DNA of 46,650 bases, from positions 1 to 46,650 of the forward strand of contig DEJV01000071.1 of NCBI GenBank assembly GCA_002353525.1, written 5' to 3'. Positions 25,014 through 35,139 of this stretch are shown here, one piece after another (positions within the stretch are counted from its first letter, which is position 1; every line of letters starts with the position of its first letter). This DNA is from Prevotella sp. UBA2739. GTDB taxonomy: Bacteria; Bacteroidota; Bacteroidia; Bacteroidales; Bacteroidaceae. Made by a program: the position numbers and the translations under genes. The notes under the pieces are model-generated. The model was not told the DNA's origin, ran no database searches, and was given only the letters and a program-made list of their open reading frames with translations.

Positions 25014-27035
25014 ATGGAACAGAACAACAATAGCAACAACAATAACGGACCGAAGATGCCCCGATTCAACATGAATTGGATCTATGGTCTGACATTGATT
25101 GCACTGATTGCCATCTACTTCTCGAGCAACGGACAGGTAGGAGGCAGCGCAACGCGTCCTGCAACCTACGACAGTTTCCGCGTGTTTGTCGACAAGGGCT
25201 ATGCCACGAAGATTGTCGTCAACTCTGCCGAGAAGAAACTGAAGATGTATGTCAACCCGAAGAACATCCGCGACGTGTTTAAGGCATCTGCCAAAGATGT
25301 TGGGCCTGACCCCTTTCTTGACGTTACCTTCGGTTCGGTAGACAAGGTCGAGGAGTTTCTGCTGGCTGAGAAACAGGCTGGTAAGTTCACGGGAACACTC
25401 AGCTACGAGAACAAGTCGGGCAGCGACTTTATGAACCTGCTGTTGAACATTGTGCCCTTTGCCCTGCTCATCCTGTTCTGGTTCTTCATCATGAATCGCA
25501 TGAGCGGTGGAGGTGGAGGCCCTGGCGGTGTGTTCAATGTGGGCAAGAGCAAAGCCAAGATGTATGAGAAAGGCGGCGAGCTGGGCATCACCTTTAAGGA
25601 TGTGGCCGGACAGGCTGGTGCCAAGCAGGAAGTTCAGGAGATTGTGGAGTTCCTGAAGAACCCGCAGAAGTATACCGACTTGGGCGGAAAGATTCCCAAG
25701 GGTGCCTTGCTGGTAGGTCCTCCGGGAACAGGTAAGACGCTGCTAGCCAAGGCTGTAGCAGGCGAGGCCGGTGTGCCATTCTTCTCGATGAGCGGCTCCG
25801 ACTTTGTGGAGATGTTCGTTGGTGTGGGAGCCAGTCGTGTGCGCGACCTGTTCCGTCAGGCAAAGGAGAAGTCACCTTGCATCATCTTCATCGACGAGAT
25901 TGATGCCGTGGGCCGTGCCCGTTCGAAGAATCCGTCGATGGGCGGTAACGACGAGCGCGAGAACACGCTGAACGCATTGCTCACCGAGATGGACGGTTTC
26001 GGCACCAATAGCGGTGTGATTATCCTCGCTGCCACCAACCGTGTCGACATGCTCGACTCTGCCCTGCTGCGTGCAGGCCGTTTCGACCGTGAGATACATG
26101 TCGACCTGCCCGACCTGACAGAGCGCAAGGAAATTTTCCAGGTGCACATGAAACCCATCAAGATTGACAACACGGTCGACATTGATTTCCTTTCGCGGCA
26201 GACTCCTGGATTCTCCGGAGCCGACATCGCCAACGTCTGCAATGAGGCCGCTCTGATTGCTGCCCGCCGTAACGCAAGTGCTGTGGGCAAACAGGATTTC
26301 CTCGATGCAGTGGACCGCATCATTGGCGGACTGGAGAAGAAGACCAAGGTGATGACAGCCGAGGAGAAACGCTCCATTGCTCTGCATGAGGCCGGTCATG
26401 CCACCATCTCGTGGTTCTGCGAGCATGCCGCCCCACTGGTGAAGGTGACCATTGTGCCACGCGGCCGTGCCCTGGGTGCTGCCTGGTATCTGCCTGAGGA
26501 ACGGCAGATTACAACGAAAGAGCAGATGCTCGACGAGATGTGCTCGCTGCTGGGAGGCCGTGCCGCCGAAGAGTTGTTCACCGGACACATCTCTACAGGT
26601 GCCATGAACGACCTGGAGCGTGCCACAAAGAGTGCCTATGGCATGATTGCCTACGCTGGCATGGGCGACAAGCTGCCCAACATCTGTTATTATAACAACC
26701 AGGAATACAGCTTCCAGAAACCCTACTCGGAAACCACAGCCCGCATCATCGACGAGGAAGTGCTCAAGATGATCAACGAGCAGTACGACCGTGCCAAGCA
26801 GTTGCTTCTTGAGCATAAGGAAGGCCACAACCGTCTGGCCGAACTGCTCATCAGCCGCGAGGTCATCTACACCAGCGACGTGGAGGAAATTTTCGGCAAG
26901 CGTCCCTGGGTGAGCCGTTCACAAGAAATCATCGAGGAGAACGAGCGCGCCTTGGCCGAGAAGATGGCCGAAGACCGTGCCCGCGAACTGGAACAACAAT
27001 CAAAAGAAGAAAACAAAGAAGGAGGCGAGTCATGA
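25014..27035 (+). CDS. ftsH: ATP-dependent zinc metalloprotease FtsH (673 aa)
   Basis: Membrane-anchored hexameric AAA+ protease that degrades misfolded membrane proteins and regulators. An Asn-rich N-terminus precedes TM1 (about 22-37); a periplasmic domain of about 100 residues is followed by TM2 (about 141-163). Walker A GPPGTGKT is near 235, Walker B CIIFIDEID, SRH region TNRVDMLDSALLRAGRFDR. The zinc motif HEAGH is near 459. The C-terminus is Glu/Lys-rich. The ATG at 25014 is preferred to a TTG 18 bases upstream. It overlaps cdsA by four bases (ATGA), which indicates translational coupling. Confidence 0.97.
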   Translation: MEQNNNSNNNNGPKMPRFNMNWIYGLTLIALIAIYFSSNGQVGGSATRPATYDSFRVFVDKGYATKIVVNSAEKKLKMYVNPKNIRDVFKASAKDVGPDPFLDVTFGSVDKVEEFLLAEKQAGKFTGTLSYENKSGSDFMNLLLNIVPFALLILFWFFIMNRMSGGGGGPGGVFNVGKSKAKMYEKGGELGITFKDVAGQAGAKQEVQEIVEFLKNPQKYTDLGGKIPKGALLVGPPGTGKTLLAKAVAGEAGVPFFSMSGSDFVEMFVGVGASRVRDLFRQAKEKSPCIIFIDEIDAVGRARSKNPSMGGNDERENTLNALLTEMDGFGTNSGVIILAATNRVDMLDSALLRAGRFDREIHVDLPDLTERKEIFQVHMKPIKIDNTVDIDFLSRQTPGFSGADIANVCNEAALIAARRNASAVGKQDFLDAVDRIIGGLEKKTKVMTAEEKRSIALHEAGHATISWFCEHAAPLVKVTIVPRGRALGAAWYLPEERQITTKEQMLDEMCSLLGGRAAEELFTGHISTGAMNDLERATKSAYGMIAYAGMGDKLPNICYYNNQEYSFQKPYSETTARIIDEEVLKMINEQYDRAKQLLLEHKEGHNRLAELLISREVIYTSDVEEIFGKRPWVSRSQEIIEENERALAEKMAEDRARELEQQSKEENKEGGES

Positions 27036-27877
27036 ACAACTTTATTGTCAGAACCATTACAGGCATCATCTTCGTTGCCGCCATTGTGTGCAGTTTCCTG
27101 AACCCTATAGCCATGGCCTTGCTCTTTGCACTCGTCACGGGGCTCAACATCTGGGAATTCACGGGACTTGTCAATGAGCATGTGGAAGCCACCACCGTAG
27201 ACCGTATCATCTGTACCGTGGCTGGTGTGTGGTTTTTCCTCTGTGTGTTCGGATTCTGTTGCGAGGCTGCGCCCAGTGCCGTATTCTTCGCCTATCTGTT
27301 CTCGATTATCTATCTGATTATCAGTGAACTATACACCAAGCATGAGAACCCCATCAACGACTGGGCCTACACCATGCTTTCGCAGATGTATATCGCCCTG
27401 CCCTTCTCGCTCATCAATGTGCTGGCATTTACCAACGACGGCAACGGGCAGGTACACTACAACTACGTCATCCCCCTGAGCGTATTCATTTTCCTGTGGA
27501 TCAACGATACGGGTGCCTATTGCAGCGGTTCGCTTCTTGGAAAGCACAAGCTGTTCCCACGCGTATCGCCCGGCAAGAGCTGGGAGGGCAGCATCGGTGG
27601 TGCCGTCTTCGTGGTCATCGCCGCCTATATCATCAGCCAGATTTCACCTTTGACAGCCCAGCTCACCCCGTTGCAGTGGATAGGACTGGGACTGGTCGTG
27701 GTGGTATTCGGTACCTGGGGCGACTTGGTGGAGAGCCTGTTCAAGCGCACATTGGGCATCAAAGACAGTGGTAATATTCTGCCAGGCCATGGTGGCATGC
27801 TCGACCGCTTCGACTCTTCGCTGATGGCCATCCCAGCGGCAGCCATTTATCTTTATGTGATTACGGAATTATTGTAA
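27032..27877 (+). CDS. cdsA: Phosphatidate cytidylyltransferase CdsA (281 aa)
   Basis: Integral membrane enzyme that makes CDP-diacylglycerol from phosphatidic acid and CTP for phospholipid synthesis. About eight hydrophobic segments are present. The C-terminal CTP transferase signature is visible: SPGKSWEGSIGG, then GDLVESLFKRTLGIKDSGNILPGHGGMLDRFDS. Its ATG overlaps the ftsH stop by four bases, so it is translated from the ftsH message. It pairs functionally with gpsA elsewhere in the window (lipid backbone supply). Confidence 0.96.
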   Translation: MNNFIVRTITGIIFVAAIVCSFLNPIAMALLFALVTGLNIWEFTGLVNEHVEATTVDRIICTVAGVWFFLCVFGFCCEAAPSAVFFAYLFSIIYLIISELYTKHENPINDWAYTMLSQMYIALPFSLINVLAFTNDGNGQVHYNYVIPLSVFIFLWINDTGAYCSGSLLGKHKLFPRVSPGKSWEGSIGGAVFVVIAAYIISQISPLTAQLTPLQWIGLGLVVVVFGTWGDLVESLFKRTLGIKDSGNILPGHGGMLDRFDSSLMAIPAAAIYLYVITELL

Positions 27878-27897
27878 TCCTCACACCAGTGTATTCT

Positions 27898-28025
27898 GTG
27901 TGAAGGTGTGAAGGGTGTGAAGGCTAAATAGCGACAAAAGTATTACGTGTAGGCAGGTTATTATATAATACGCATATACGCGCAGGAAGGTAGTTTTTAA
28001 CAATATAGCCTTCACACCTTCACAC
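27898..28025. repeat. Inverted repeat with GTGTGAAGG arms
   Basis: The left arm GTGTGAAGGGTGTGAAGGCTA (27907-27927) is matched, apart from one extra G, by TAGCCTTCACACCTTCACAC (28006-28025). The left side carries three GTGTGAAGG units and the right side two in reverse. The arms enclose about 80 bp of AT-rich sequence directly after cdsA. It could fold into a long stem in RNA or be a small repeat element. Confidence 0.75.
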
Positions 28026-28104
28026 TTTGATGATGCCATGAAGTCAGGGGGACTACTCAAACCACATGCCATGAGAAACGCTCAAAAGTACCAAGATGCA
28101 ACGG

Positions 28105-28258
28105 TTACGACCAACATAAGTAGCAGTTATAACCCACCTAACTGGTAGTTGTAACCCACATAACTGGTAGTTGTAACCAACCTAATTGGTAGTTGTAACC
28201 CATATAACTGGCAGATAAGTTCGTTGTAAGTGGGTAGATACAACCGTCGTAATGGCAG
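28105..28258. repeat. 22-bp pitch tandem array (array 3, TTGTAACCCACATAACTGGTAG type)
   Basis: Seven units run head to tail from 28105, with lengths 22, 22, 22, 22, 22, 23 and 21, so the last two deviations cancel and phase is restored. The first five starts are 28105, 28127, 28149, 28171 and 28193. The conserved core is TTGTAACCNACNTAACTGGTAG. The AACT-GGT-AGTT part across the unit junction is dyad-symmetric, weaker than in the other arrays. Confidence 0.9.
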
Positions 28259-28389
28259 CTGGCAAGCTTGAGTCAAAACCTTTTGTTGGTACAATAATTC
28301 CATATAATTACCCTTATTACCCAAAAAGGAAAAATAACGGAATCGTTGTATTAATTAGTATTTATATTCGTTTCAAAAGTACAAATACT

Positions 28390-28420
28390 TTTGCAAGATG
28401 CAAGATTTTCATTATCTTTG
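28390..28420 (+). promoter_or_regulatory. A2M gene promoter
   Basis: TTTG (28390-28393), 19 bp, TATCTTTG (28413-28420), 22 bases before the ATG at 28443. Confidence 0.8.
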
Positions 28421-28442
28421 CATTTTAAAAGCAAAAACGCTT

Positions 28443-31400
28443 ATGAAAAGATTCTTGTTTTTAATCATACTGGTTTTGACAATGATGCCCATCAATACAA
28501 TTGCCGACAACTATTCTGCACTGTGGAAACAGGCCGACGAGGCACAAGAGAAAGACTTGCCTCAGACGGAGATGAAATGGCTGCTGCAGATTGCCGACAA
28601 GGCAAAGAAAGAACAGGTGTACGGCCAGCTGATGAAAGCGGAGCTGCGCTTGATGAAGGCAAAGGCTGTGGTGTCCCCCGACTCGCTGGCTCCCGCCGTG
28701 AGCCGAATGGTAAAAGCTGAGGCGGCAGAACGACAGCAGAATCCGGTACTGGCCATGGTCTACGCCTCTGTGCTGGGCCACATCTATAAGAACTACCCGG
28801 GACTCGACGACGACCACGAGGCCATCAGCGCGGACTACTACACCCGTTCGTTGGCCCGTCCCGAACTGCTTGCTGCCAGCAAGGCTCTCGACTATGCACC
28901 ATTGGTGGTGGAGGGCAAGGACAGCCGCATCTTCTATAACGACCTGCTCAGTATGCTGGGCTATGAGGCCGACAACATGCAACTGCTGCACGACTACTAT
29001 GAGCGCACTGGCAACCGTGCCGCTACACTGATCACTGCGCTGGAATTGTTGCGCAAGTCACGCAAGTCGTGGGAACGCGACCTTCAACAGTCGCCCTATG
29101 TAGCCTCGCTCGACTCGCTGGCAGCCCGTTACGGCGACCTGAATGAGTGCGCCGAGGTGGCCATCGAGCGATATAGCATGATGGAACAGTGCCAGGCTTC
29201 CGCCGACGAGCGCATGAAGTATATCGATGAAGCACTGGCAAAATGGGGATCATGGCCCCGCATGAACACCCTGCGCAATGCCCAGAAAGCTCTCACACAG
29301 CCTATGTTCAGCGCACAGCTGGGCAGCATGGTGGGACTGCCCATGCACGCCCGCAAGGTGGAACTGCAACAGGTGAGGAACATAGGCCAGGTGAAGATGA
29401 CCGTCACACGGCTGCGTCTGGATGCCACCACCCGACTCAACCCGGGCGATGCCTCCGACTATGTCAAACTGAAAGCTGCCGCCGAGAAAGTGATGCAGAC
29501 AGAGACGCTCAGCTATCAAGGCTATCCTGCTCACAAAGTGGTGGAAGACTCGATGCAGATAAAGGGACTGCCCGTTGGTTTGTACCTGGTGGAGATGACC
29601 ACCGACAACAAGGGCATACAACCGGCACGCTGCCTCTACTACGTGAGCGACCTGTATGTGCTTTCGCAAGAGTTGCCCGGAAAGAAGATACGCTATGCCG
29701 TGGTAAGCGGCACCAGCGGACAGCCTGTTTCCGGAGCTACTCTCAAGCTGATGTTCACGCAGCGCTACGATGCAAAGAAAGCTGCCGTAACGCTGACCTG
29801 TGGACAGAATGGCGAGGTGACCTACACCTATGCTAATAATGCACCCAACGAGGTGCTGGCCAGCACCGCCACCGACAAATACCTGCCCTCAACGGGACTT
29901 TGGAACAACTTCAGCTTCTATGAGAACAACCGCGAGAACAATTTCGTCACCCTTTATACCGACCGTAGCATCTACCGTCCGGGACAAACCGTACACGTGT
30001 CGGCACTGGCTTTTGTCAACCAGCGCGGACTGACAACCAAGGCACTGGCCAACAAATCCATGCGGCTGACACTGCGCAATGCCAACCACAAGGTGGTGGA
30101 AGAGAAAGAGGTCACCACCGATGCCTTTGGTACGGCCTCGGCCGACTTTGTGCTGCCCCAGAGCGGACTAAACGGCGGCTATGTGGTGCAGAGCAACTTC
30201 GGCAATGGTTACGCCCATCTGACCGTCGACGAGTATAAGCGTCCCACCTTCCAATTGGAATTTCCTGAAATAAAAGAGGCCTACCAGCATGGCGACACCT
30301 TGATGGTGAAGGCTTTTGCCAAATCGTTTGCTGGCGTGCCGGTACAGGGAGCAAAGGTAACCTACAGGGTGAACCGCTCGCAGGCATGGTGGTGGTGGCG
30401 TTATGGTGGCGACACCGACGCACAGGCACAGCTTGCCGAGGGCGAGACAGTCACCGACAGCGACGGTGCATTCACGATTCCCATGCCCATGACGCTACCC
30501 GAATGGGCACTGGCAGAGGGAGAGAACACCCCCCGTTTCTATCAGATAAAGGCTTGGGCACAGGTGACCGACCAGGGTGGCGAGTCGCACGAGGGCGAGA
30601 TGTCGCTTCCCCTTGGCACGCGTCCTACAGCCCTAAGTTGCGACCTGCCCGAGAAATCATTGCGCGATGAGCTGAAGACCATCACCTTCAGCAGGCACAA
30701 CATGGCCGGAGCGGCTATCGACGGCGACATCCGCTGGCAGATGGACGGTGGCGAGTGGTACCCAGCCAAAGCCAACAAACCTGCAGACATCAGCCAGCTG
30801 GCTCTTTCTAGTGGCCGGCATGAGGTGGTAGCTGTCTGCGGTAGCGACACATTGAAGCAACAGGTGGTCGTGTTCCGTCTTGACGACAAACGGCCCTGCA
30901 TAGAGACCCACGACTGGTTTTACCAGACGGCCAGCGAATTTCCGCGCGACGGTCAGCCCGTCACCATTCAGGTGGGCTCGAGCGATGCCGACACGCACAT
31001 CCTATATACCATCATCGCAGGCAACCATGTACTGGAGAGTGGTGTGACAGACCAGAGCAATGCCATCCTCACGCGCCAGTTCACCTACCGCGAGGAATAT
31101 GGCACGGGCCTGCTGCTCACCTATGCCTGGGTGAAGGAAGGAAAGAAGTATGAGCATCTGGCACACATCTCACGCCCGCTTCCCGACAAACGGCTGCTGC
31201 TGACGTGGAAGACATTCCGCGACAGGCTCACACCCGGACAAAAAGAAGAATGGACGCTCCACATCGCCTACCCCGACGGGGCACCAGCCAAGGCACAACT
31301 GCTGGCGGCGATGTACGACAAGTCGCTCGACGACATACTGCACCACGACTGGCACTTCGATCCGAATATCTATCAGAACCTGCCTTCGGCCCGATGGCAC

Positions 31401-34022
31401 CACGGCTATTATGACGGCCTGCGCCTCGACGGCAGCACCCTTCTGCGATTCAATGACGTGAAGGCGCTGAGTTTCAACCGCTTTGATTCCTCGCTGCTCA
31501 GCATGAGCTACGGGCTTGTAGCCATGGATGAGCTGAACATGATGGCGGGCGGACTGAGAAAGGAAAGACGACTCATGGCCAGCAAGGCAGTCAGCTTCAA
31601 CATGGCTAACGAAGAAGCTGTAGGCTCTATCCTTAAGGCAAAGGAAGTGATTAACGATGCTGCTGAGACACAAATGCTAGCCGATGAGGCAAAGCCCATG
31701 GCAGCTGCAAGCGACAATGGCGGCAGTAACGGCACTGCCACGCAGCAGATGCGCGAGAACCTGAACGAGACAGCCTTCTTCTATCCTGCCCTGCTGACCG
31801 ACAGCGAGGGCAACGTGGCCGTGAGATTCACCCTGCCCGAGAGCCTCACCACATGGCGGTTCATGGGCCTTGGCCACGACACCGACATGAACTATGGCAT
31901 TGTCAGGGCAGAGGCGGTAGCCAAGAAAGACGTGATGATACAGCCTAACATGCCACGCTTTGTAAGGCAGGGCGACAAGGCTACGCTCACGGCACGCATC
32001 TTCAACACCGGTGAGAAGAAGACCAACGGCAAAGCCACTCTGATGCTCATCAACCCTGATACCAACCAAGCCGTTGCCCAGTTTGACGACGATATCTTAC
32101 TGGAGGCAGGCGCTACGACCAGCGTCACCTTTACTTGTGAGCCCAAGGAGCAATGGCCCGCCTTGCTCATCGCGAAGTGGAGTGTCACCGGCAAGGGCTT
32201 CTGCGACGGCGAGCAACACTATCTGCCCATTCTGCCCGATGTGGAGATGGTGATTAACACGCTGCCGTTTACACAGAACACAGCCGGTCTGAAAGAGATT
32301 GATCTGGAGAAACTCTTCCATAGCCAGGCACACGAGAATTCACCTGTGGCTCCACGCACGAAGAAGCTGACCATCGAATATACCAATAACCCGGCATGGC
32401 TGATGATTCAGGCACTGCCCTCGGTGGCCACACGGAGCGACAAGGACGTGATCAGCCAGGCCACGGCATTCTATGCTAACAGTCTGGGGGCATTCATCAT
32501 GAAGCAGAATGCCAGCATCAAGAATACCATCGAACGATGGCAGCAGGAACAGGGCAGCGAGACCTCGCTCATGAGCAGCCTGCAAAAGAACCAGGAACTG
32601 AAGACACTGGTGCTCGACGAGACCCCATGGGTGATGGAGGCCGACCGGGAGGCTGACCAGAAACGTCAGCTCATCGGCTTCTTCGACGAGAACGCCCTGC
32701 AATACCGCCTTGGCCAAAACATGCAACACCTGCGCGACCTGCAGAATGGCGACGGCAGCTGGAGCTGGTGGCCGGGCATGCCAGGCAGCCGCACCATGAC
32801 CATTGCCGTGGCACGACTGCTCACCCGTCTGGACGTGATGACCGAGACACAACAGGGCTCGCAGCAAATGCTCACGTCGGCCATGCGCTACCTGGAGAAA
32901 GAGATGATAGAGGAGGTGAAACAGATGCGCAAACTAGAGCGCGAGGGCAAAGTGAAGAACCTGCGTCCCAGTGAGTCGGCCGTAAATGTACTCTACATCT
33001 GGAGTCTGGCCAAGGCACAGCTGACCGGCAAGGCTGCCGACGCGCGCAACTATCTGGTGGACCATCTGTCACGGCAGACGCACGAGTTCACCATCTATGG
33101 CAAGGCCGTGGCTGCCATCATCCTGGCACGCAACGGCAAGCAAGCGAAGGCTGCCGAATATCTGGAGAGCATCCGGCAGTACACCGTCTATCAAGAGGAG
33201 AAAGGCCGTTACTTCGACACGCGAAAGGCCTACTACAGCTGGCGCGACTATAAGATACCCACAGAGGTGGCTGCCATCGAGGCGCTGAAAGCCATTGAGC
33301 CCAACGACCGTCAGACAGTCGAGGAGATGCAGCGGTGGCTGCTGCAGAGCAAGCGCACCCAGGCATGGGACACACCGCTCAACAGCGTGGATGCCATCTA
33401 TGCCTTCATGAACGGGCGGACAGAGTTGCTGGAATCTAAGACTCCCGCAACCATCGCACTCAACGGCAAACCATTGGCACTGCCACAGGCAACAGCAGGT
33501 CTGGGTTATGTGAAGGTGGCCGCCTCCGACCCCCACATGAAAACGCTGACCGTGCGGAAAACCAGCGACGGTACATCGTGGGGAGCGGTCTATGCGCAGT
33601 TTATGCAACCCGTGGGCGACATCAACCAGTCGGCAGCAGGCCTCACCGTAAAACGTGAGATTCTGACGACCGGCAGTCCGTCCACAGCACCCGCTACCCT
33701 CTCTGTGGGTGACAAGGTGAAGGTGCGCATCACCATCACCGCCGAGCGCGACTACGACTTTGTACAGCTCATCGACAAGCGTGCTGCCTGCATGGAACCC
33801 GTCAGACAACTTAGTGGCTACCATTGGGGCTACTATTGTTCGCCGAAAGATTACACAACAAATTATTATTTCGACCGTTTATCTAAAGGTAAGCATGTCG
33901 TCGAGACCGAGTATTACATAGACCGACAGGGCACCTACACCACTGGCACATGCACCGTTCAGTGTGCTTATGCACCCGAATATACAGCACGTGCGGCAGC
34001 CCACACGTTGGTCGTCAAATAA
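28443..34022 (+). CDS. Alpha-2-macroglobulin-family protein lacking the thioester (1859 aa)
   Basis: A giant secreted or surface-anchored protein with signal peptide MKRFLFLIILVLTMMPINTIA. Residues 22-300 are helical. The macroglobulin (MG) domains follow; the MG2 signature TDRSIYRPGQTVHVSALAF is near residue 506. The A2M domain, FFYPALLTDSEGNVAVRFTLPESLTTWRFMG, is near 1110. The helical thioester-like domain spans about 1300-1640. Where related proteins have a C-x-E-Q thioester after ...QALP, this one reads SVATRSDKDVISQATAFYANSL, so the reactive Cys and Gln are absent. It must act without covalent trapping, perhaps as a structural or protease-baiting protein. The start is set by the signal peptide and promoter. 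It is followed 11 bases later by a DUF1573 gene. Confidence 0.9.
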   Translation: MKRFLFLIILVLTMMPINTIADNYSALWKQADEAQEKDLPQTEMKWLLQIADKAKKEQVYGQLMKAELRLMKAKAVVSPDSLAPAVSRMVKAEAAERQQNPVLAMVYASVLGHIYKNYPGLDDDHEAISADYYTRSLARPELLAASKALDYAPLVVEGKDSRIFYNDLLSMLGYEADNMQLLHDYYERTGNRAATLITALELLRKSRKSWERDLQQSPYVASLDSLAARYGDLNECAEVAIERYSMMEQCQASADERMKYIDEALAKWGSWPRMNTLRNAQKALTQPMFSAQLGSMVGLPMHARKVELQQVRNIGQVKMTVTRLRLDATTRLNPGDASDYVKLKAAAEKVMQTETLSYQGYPAHKVVEDSMQIKGLPVGLYLVEMTTDNKGIQPARCLYYVSDLYVLSQELPGKKIRYAVVSGTSGQPVSGATLKLMFTQRYDAKKAAVTLTCGQNGEVTYTYANNAPNEVLASTATDKYLPSTGLWNNFSFYENNRENNFVTLYTDRSIYRPGQTVHVSALAFVNQRGLTTKALANKSMRLTLRNANHKVVEEKEVTTDAFGTASADFVLPQSGLNGGYVVQSNFGNGYAHLTVDEYKRPTFQLEFPEIKEAYQHGDTLMVKAFAKSFAGVPVQGAKVTYRVNRSQAWWWWRYGGDTDAQAQLAEGETVTDSDGAFTIPMPMTLPEWALAEGENTPRFYQIKAWAQVTDQGGESHEGEMSLPLGTRPTALSCDLPEKSLRDELKTITFSRHNMAGAAIDGDIRWQMDGGEWYPAKANKPADISQLALSSGRHEVVAVCGSDTLKQQVVVFRLDDKRPCIETHDWFYQTASEFPRDGQPVTIQVGSSDADTHILYTIIAGNHVLESGVTDQSNAILTRQFTYREEYGTGLLLTYAWVKEGKKYEHLAHISRPLPDKRLLLTWKTFRDRLTPGQKEEWTLHIAYPDGAPAKAQLLAAMYDKSLDDILHHDWHFDPNIYQNLPSARWHHGYYDGLRLDGSTLLRFNDVKALSFNRFDSSLLSMSYGLVAMDELNMMAGGLRKERRLMASKAVSFNMANEEAVGSILKAKEVINDAAETQMLADEAKPMAAASDNGGSNGTATQQMRENLNETAFFYPALLTDSEGNVAVRFTLPESLTTWRFMGLGHDTDMNYGIVRAEAVAKKDVMIQPNMPRFVRQGDKATLTARIFNTGEKKTNGKATLMLINPDTNQAVAQFDDDILLEAGATTSVTFTCEPKEQWPALLIAKWSVTGKGFCDGEQHYLPILPDVEMVINTLPFTQNTAGLKEIDLEKLFHSQAHENSPVAPRTKKLTIEYTNNPAWLMIQALPSVATRSDKDVISQATAFYANSLGAFIMKQNASIKNTIERWQQEQGSETSLMSSLQKNQELKTLVLDETPWVMEADREADQKRQLIGFFDENALQYRLGQNMQHLRDLQNGDGSWSWWPGMPGSRTMTIAVARLLTRLDVMTETQQGSQQMLTSAMRYLEKEMIEEVKQMRKLEREGKVKNLRPSESAVNVLYIWSLAKAQLTGKAADARNYLVDHLSRQTHEFTIYGKAVAAIILARNGKQAKAAEYLESIRQYTVYQEEKGRYFDTRKAYYSWRDYKIPTEVAAIEALKAIEPNDRQTVEEMQRWLLQSKRTQAWDTPLNSVDAIYAFMNGRTELLESKTPATIALNGKPLALPQATAGLGYVKVAASDPHMKTLTVRKTSDGTSWGAVYAQFMQPVGDINQSAAGLTVKREILTTGSPSTAPATLSVGDKVKVRITITAERDYDFVQLIDKRAACMEPVRQLSGYHWGYYCSPKDYTTNYYFDRLSKGKHVVETEYYIDRQGTYTTGTCTVQCAYAPEYTARAAAHTLVVK

Positions 34023-34033
34023 CCATCTTGATT

Positions 34034-35092
34034 ATGAACAAAAAAAGCATATTACTCTCGTGCCTGTCAGTGCTTGCATTGACGGCCAGCGCACAGAAGA
34101 TTACTACCGACAACGAGACCATCGATTGCGGAAAAATAGTGTATAACCAACCAGCTACGGTGAATTTCGAGCTAAAAAACAAAGGCAGCTCGAAACTCGT
34201 CATCAAAGACGTGCGCACCAGTTGCGGCTGTACCACCGTCGACTATCCCCGCACACCCGTAGAGGGAGGGGCGTCGTTCACCGTTTCTGCTACCTACGAT
34301 GCCCGCCAGCTGGGACATTTCTTCAAGCAGGTGGCCATCTACAGCAATGCCTCTCCCGAGCCCACCTATCTCACCATGACCGGTGTGGTGGTGGAAAAAG
34401 TGATTGACTTCTCGGGCGAATATCCCTACAAGCTGGGCGATGTGCTGGTGGACAAGAACGAGATTGAGTTCGACGACGTGAACAGCGGTGACATGCCCAT
34501 GCAGAAAATCCACATCATGAACAATTCGACGAAGACGGTAACACCCGTCATCATGCATCTGCCCGCATACTTAAAGGCCAATATCTCGCCCACACGCATT
34601 GCTCCGGGGCACTCGGGCGAGGCCACCATCACACTGTTGTCGAAGAAACTGCGCAACTTCGGACTGTCGCAGACATCCGTCTATCTGGGCATGTTCCCTG
34701 GCGACAAGGTGGGACAAGGCAAGGAAATCGGTGTGTCGGCTATCTTGCTGCCCGGATTCAGCGACCTGACCGACTTCCAGCGTCTGAATGCGCCGAAGCT
34801 GCAACTGTCGGAAGAGTCGATAGATATCGACCTGGAAGGCAAGAAAAAGAAGACCACCACGCTCATTTTGCAGAATGTGGGTAAAGACATGCTCGACATT
34901 CAGGAGGTGCAGATGTTCACCGTGGGTCTGCAACTGCAGCTCAACAAGCGCCATCTGGCACCCGGCGAGGAAGCCAAGCTGAAGGTCACCATTAAGGACG
35001 AGATTAAGAGTGCGCGCACAAAGCCCCGTATTCTGATGATTACCAACGACCCCAACCGGGCCAAGGTGGTGATCAACATCAACGTGAAATAA
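34034..35092 (+). CDS. DUF1573 domain protein, exported (352 aa)
   Basis: The signal peptide MNKKSILLSCLSVLALTASA is cleaved before QKI. The DUF1573 domain follows: VNFELKNKGSSKLVIKDVRTSCGCTTVDYPRTPVEGGASFTVSATYD, with the characteristic CGC motif, then further Ig-like (ASH/MSP-type) beta domains to the C-terminus. The product is probably periplasmic or on the cell surface; biochemical function is unknown. Only 11 bases separate it from the A2M-family gene, so the two are likely co-transcribed and may work in the same envelope structure. Confidence 0.88.
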   Translation: MNKKSILLSCLSVLALTASAQKITTDNETIDCGKIVYNQPATVNFELKNKGSSKLVIKDVRTSCGCTTVDYPRTPVEGGASFTVSATYDARQLGHFFKQVAIYSNASPEPTYLTMTGVVVEKVIDFSGEYPYKLGDVLVDKNEIEFDDVNSGDMPMQKIHIMNNSTKTVTPVIMHLPAYLKANISPTRIAPGHSGEATITLLSKKLRNFGLSQTSVYLGMFPGDKVGQGKEIGVSAILLPGFSDLTDFQRLNAPKLQLSEESIDIDLEGKKKKTTTLILQNVGKDMLDIQEVQMFTVGLQLQLNKRHLAPGEEAKLKVTIKDEIKSARTKPRILMITNDPNRAKVVININVK

Positions 35093-35139
35093 TCAGATAT
35101 CCACAATAAAAACTTGTAACTCGAAACATTCATATAACT

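Larger units (their letters stand above)
27878..28442. other. Intergenic region between cdsA and the A2M gene
   Basis: About 565 non-coding bases. It contains a long imperfect inverted repeat (27898-28025), the seven-unit 22-bp array (28105-28258) and the A2M promoter (28390-28420). No gene is seen. Confidence 0.8.
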
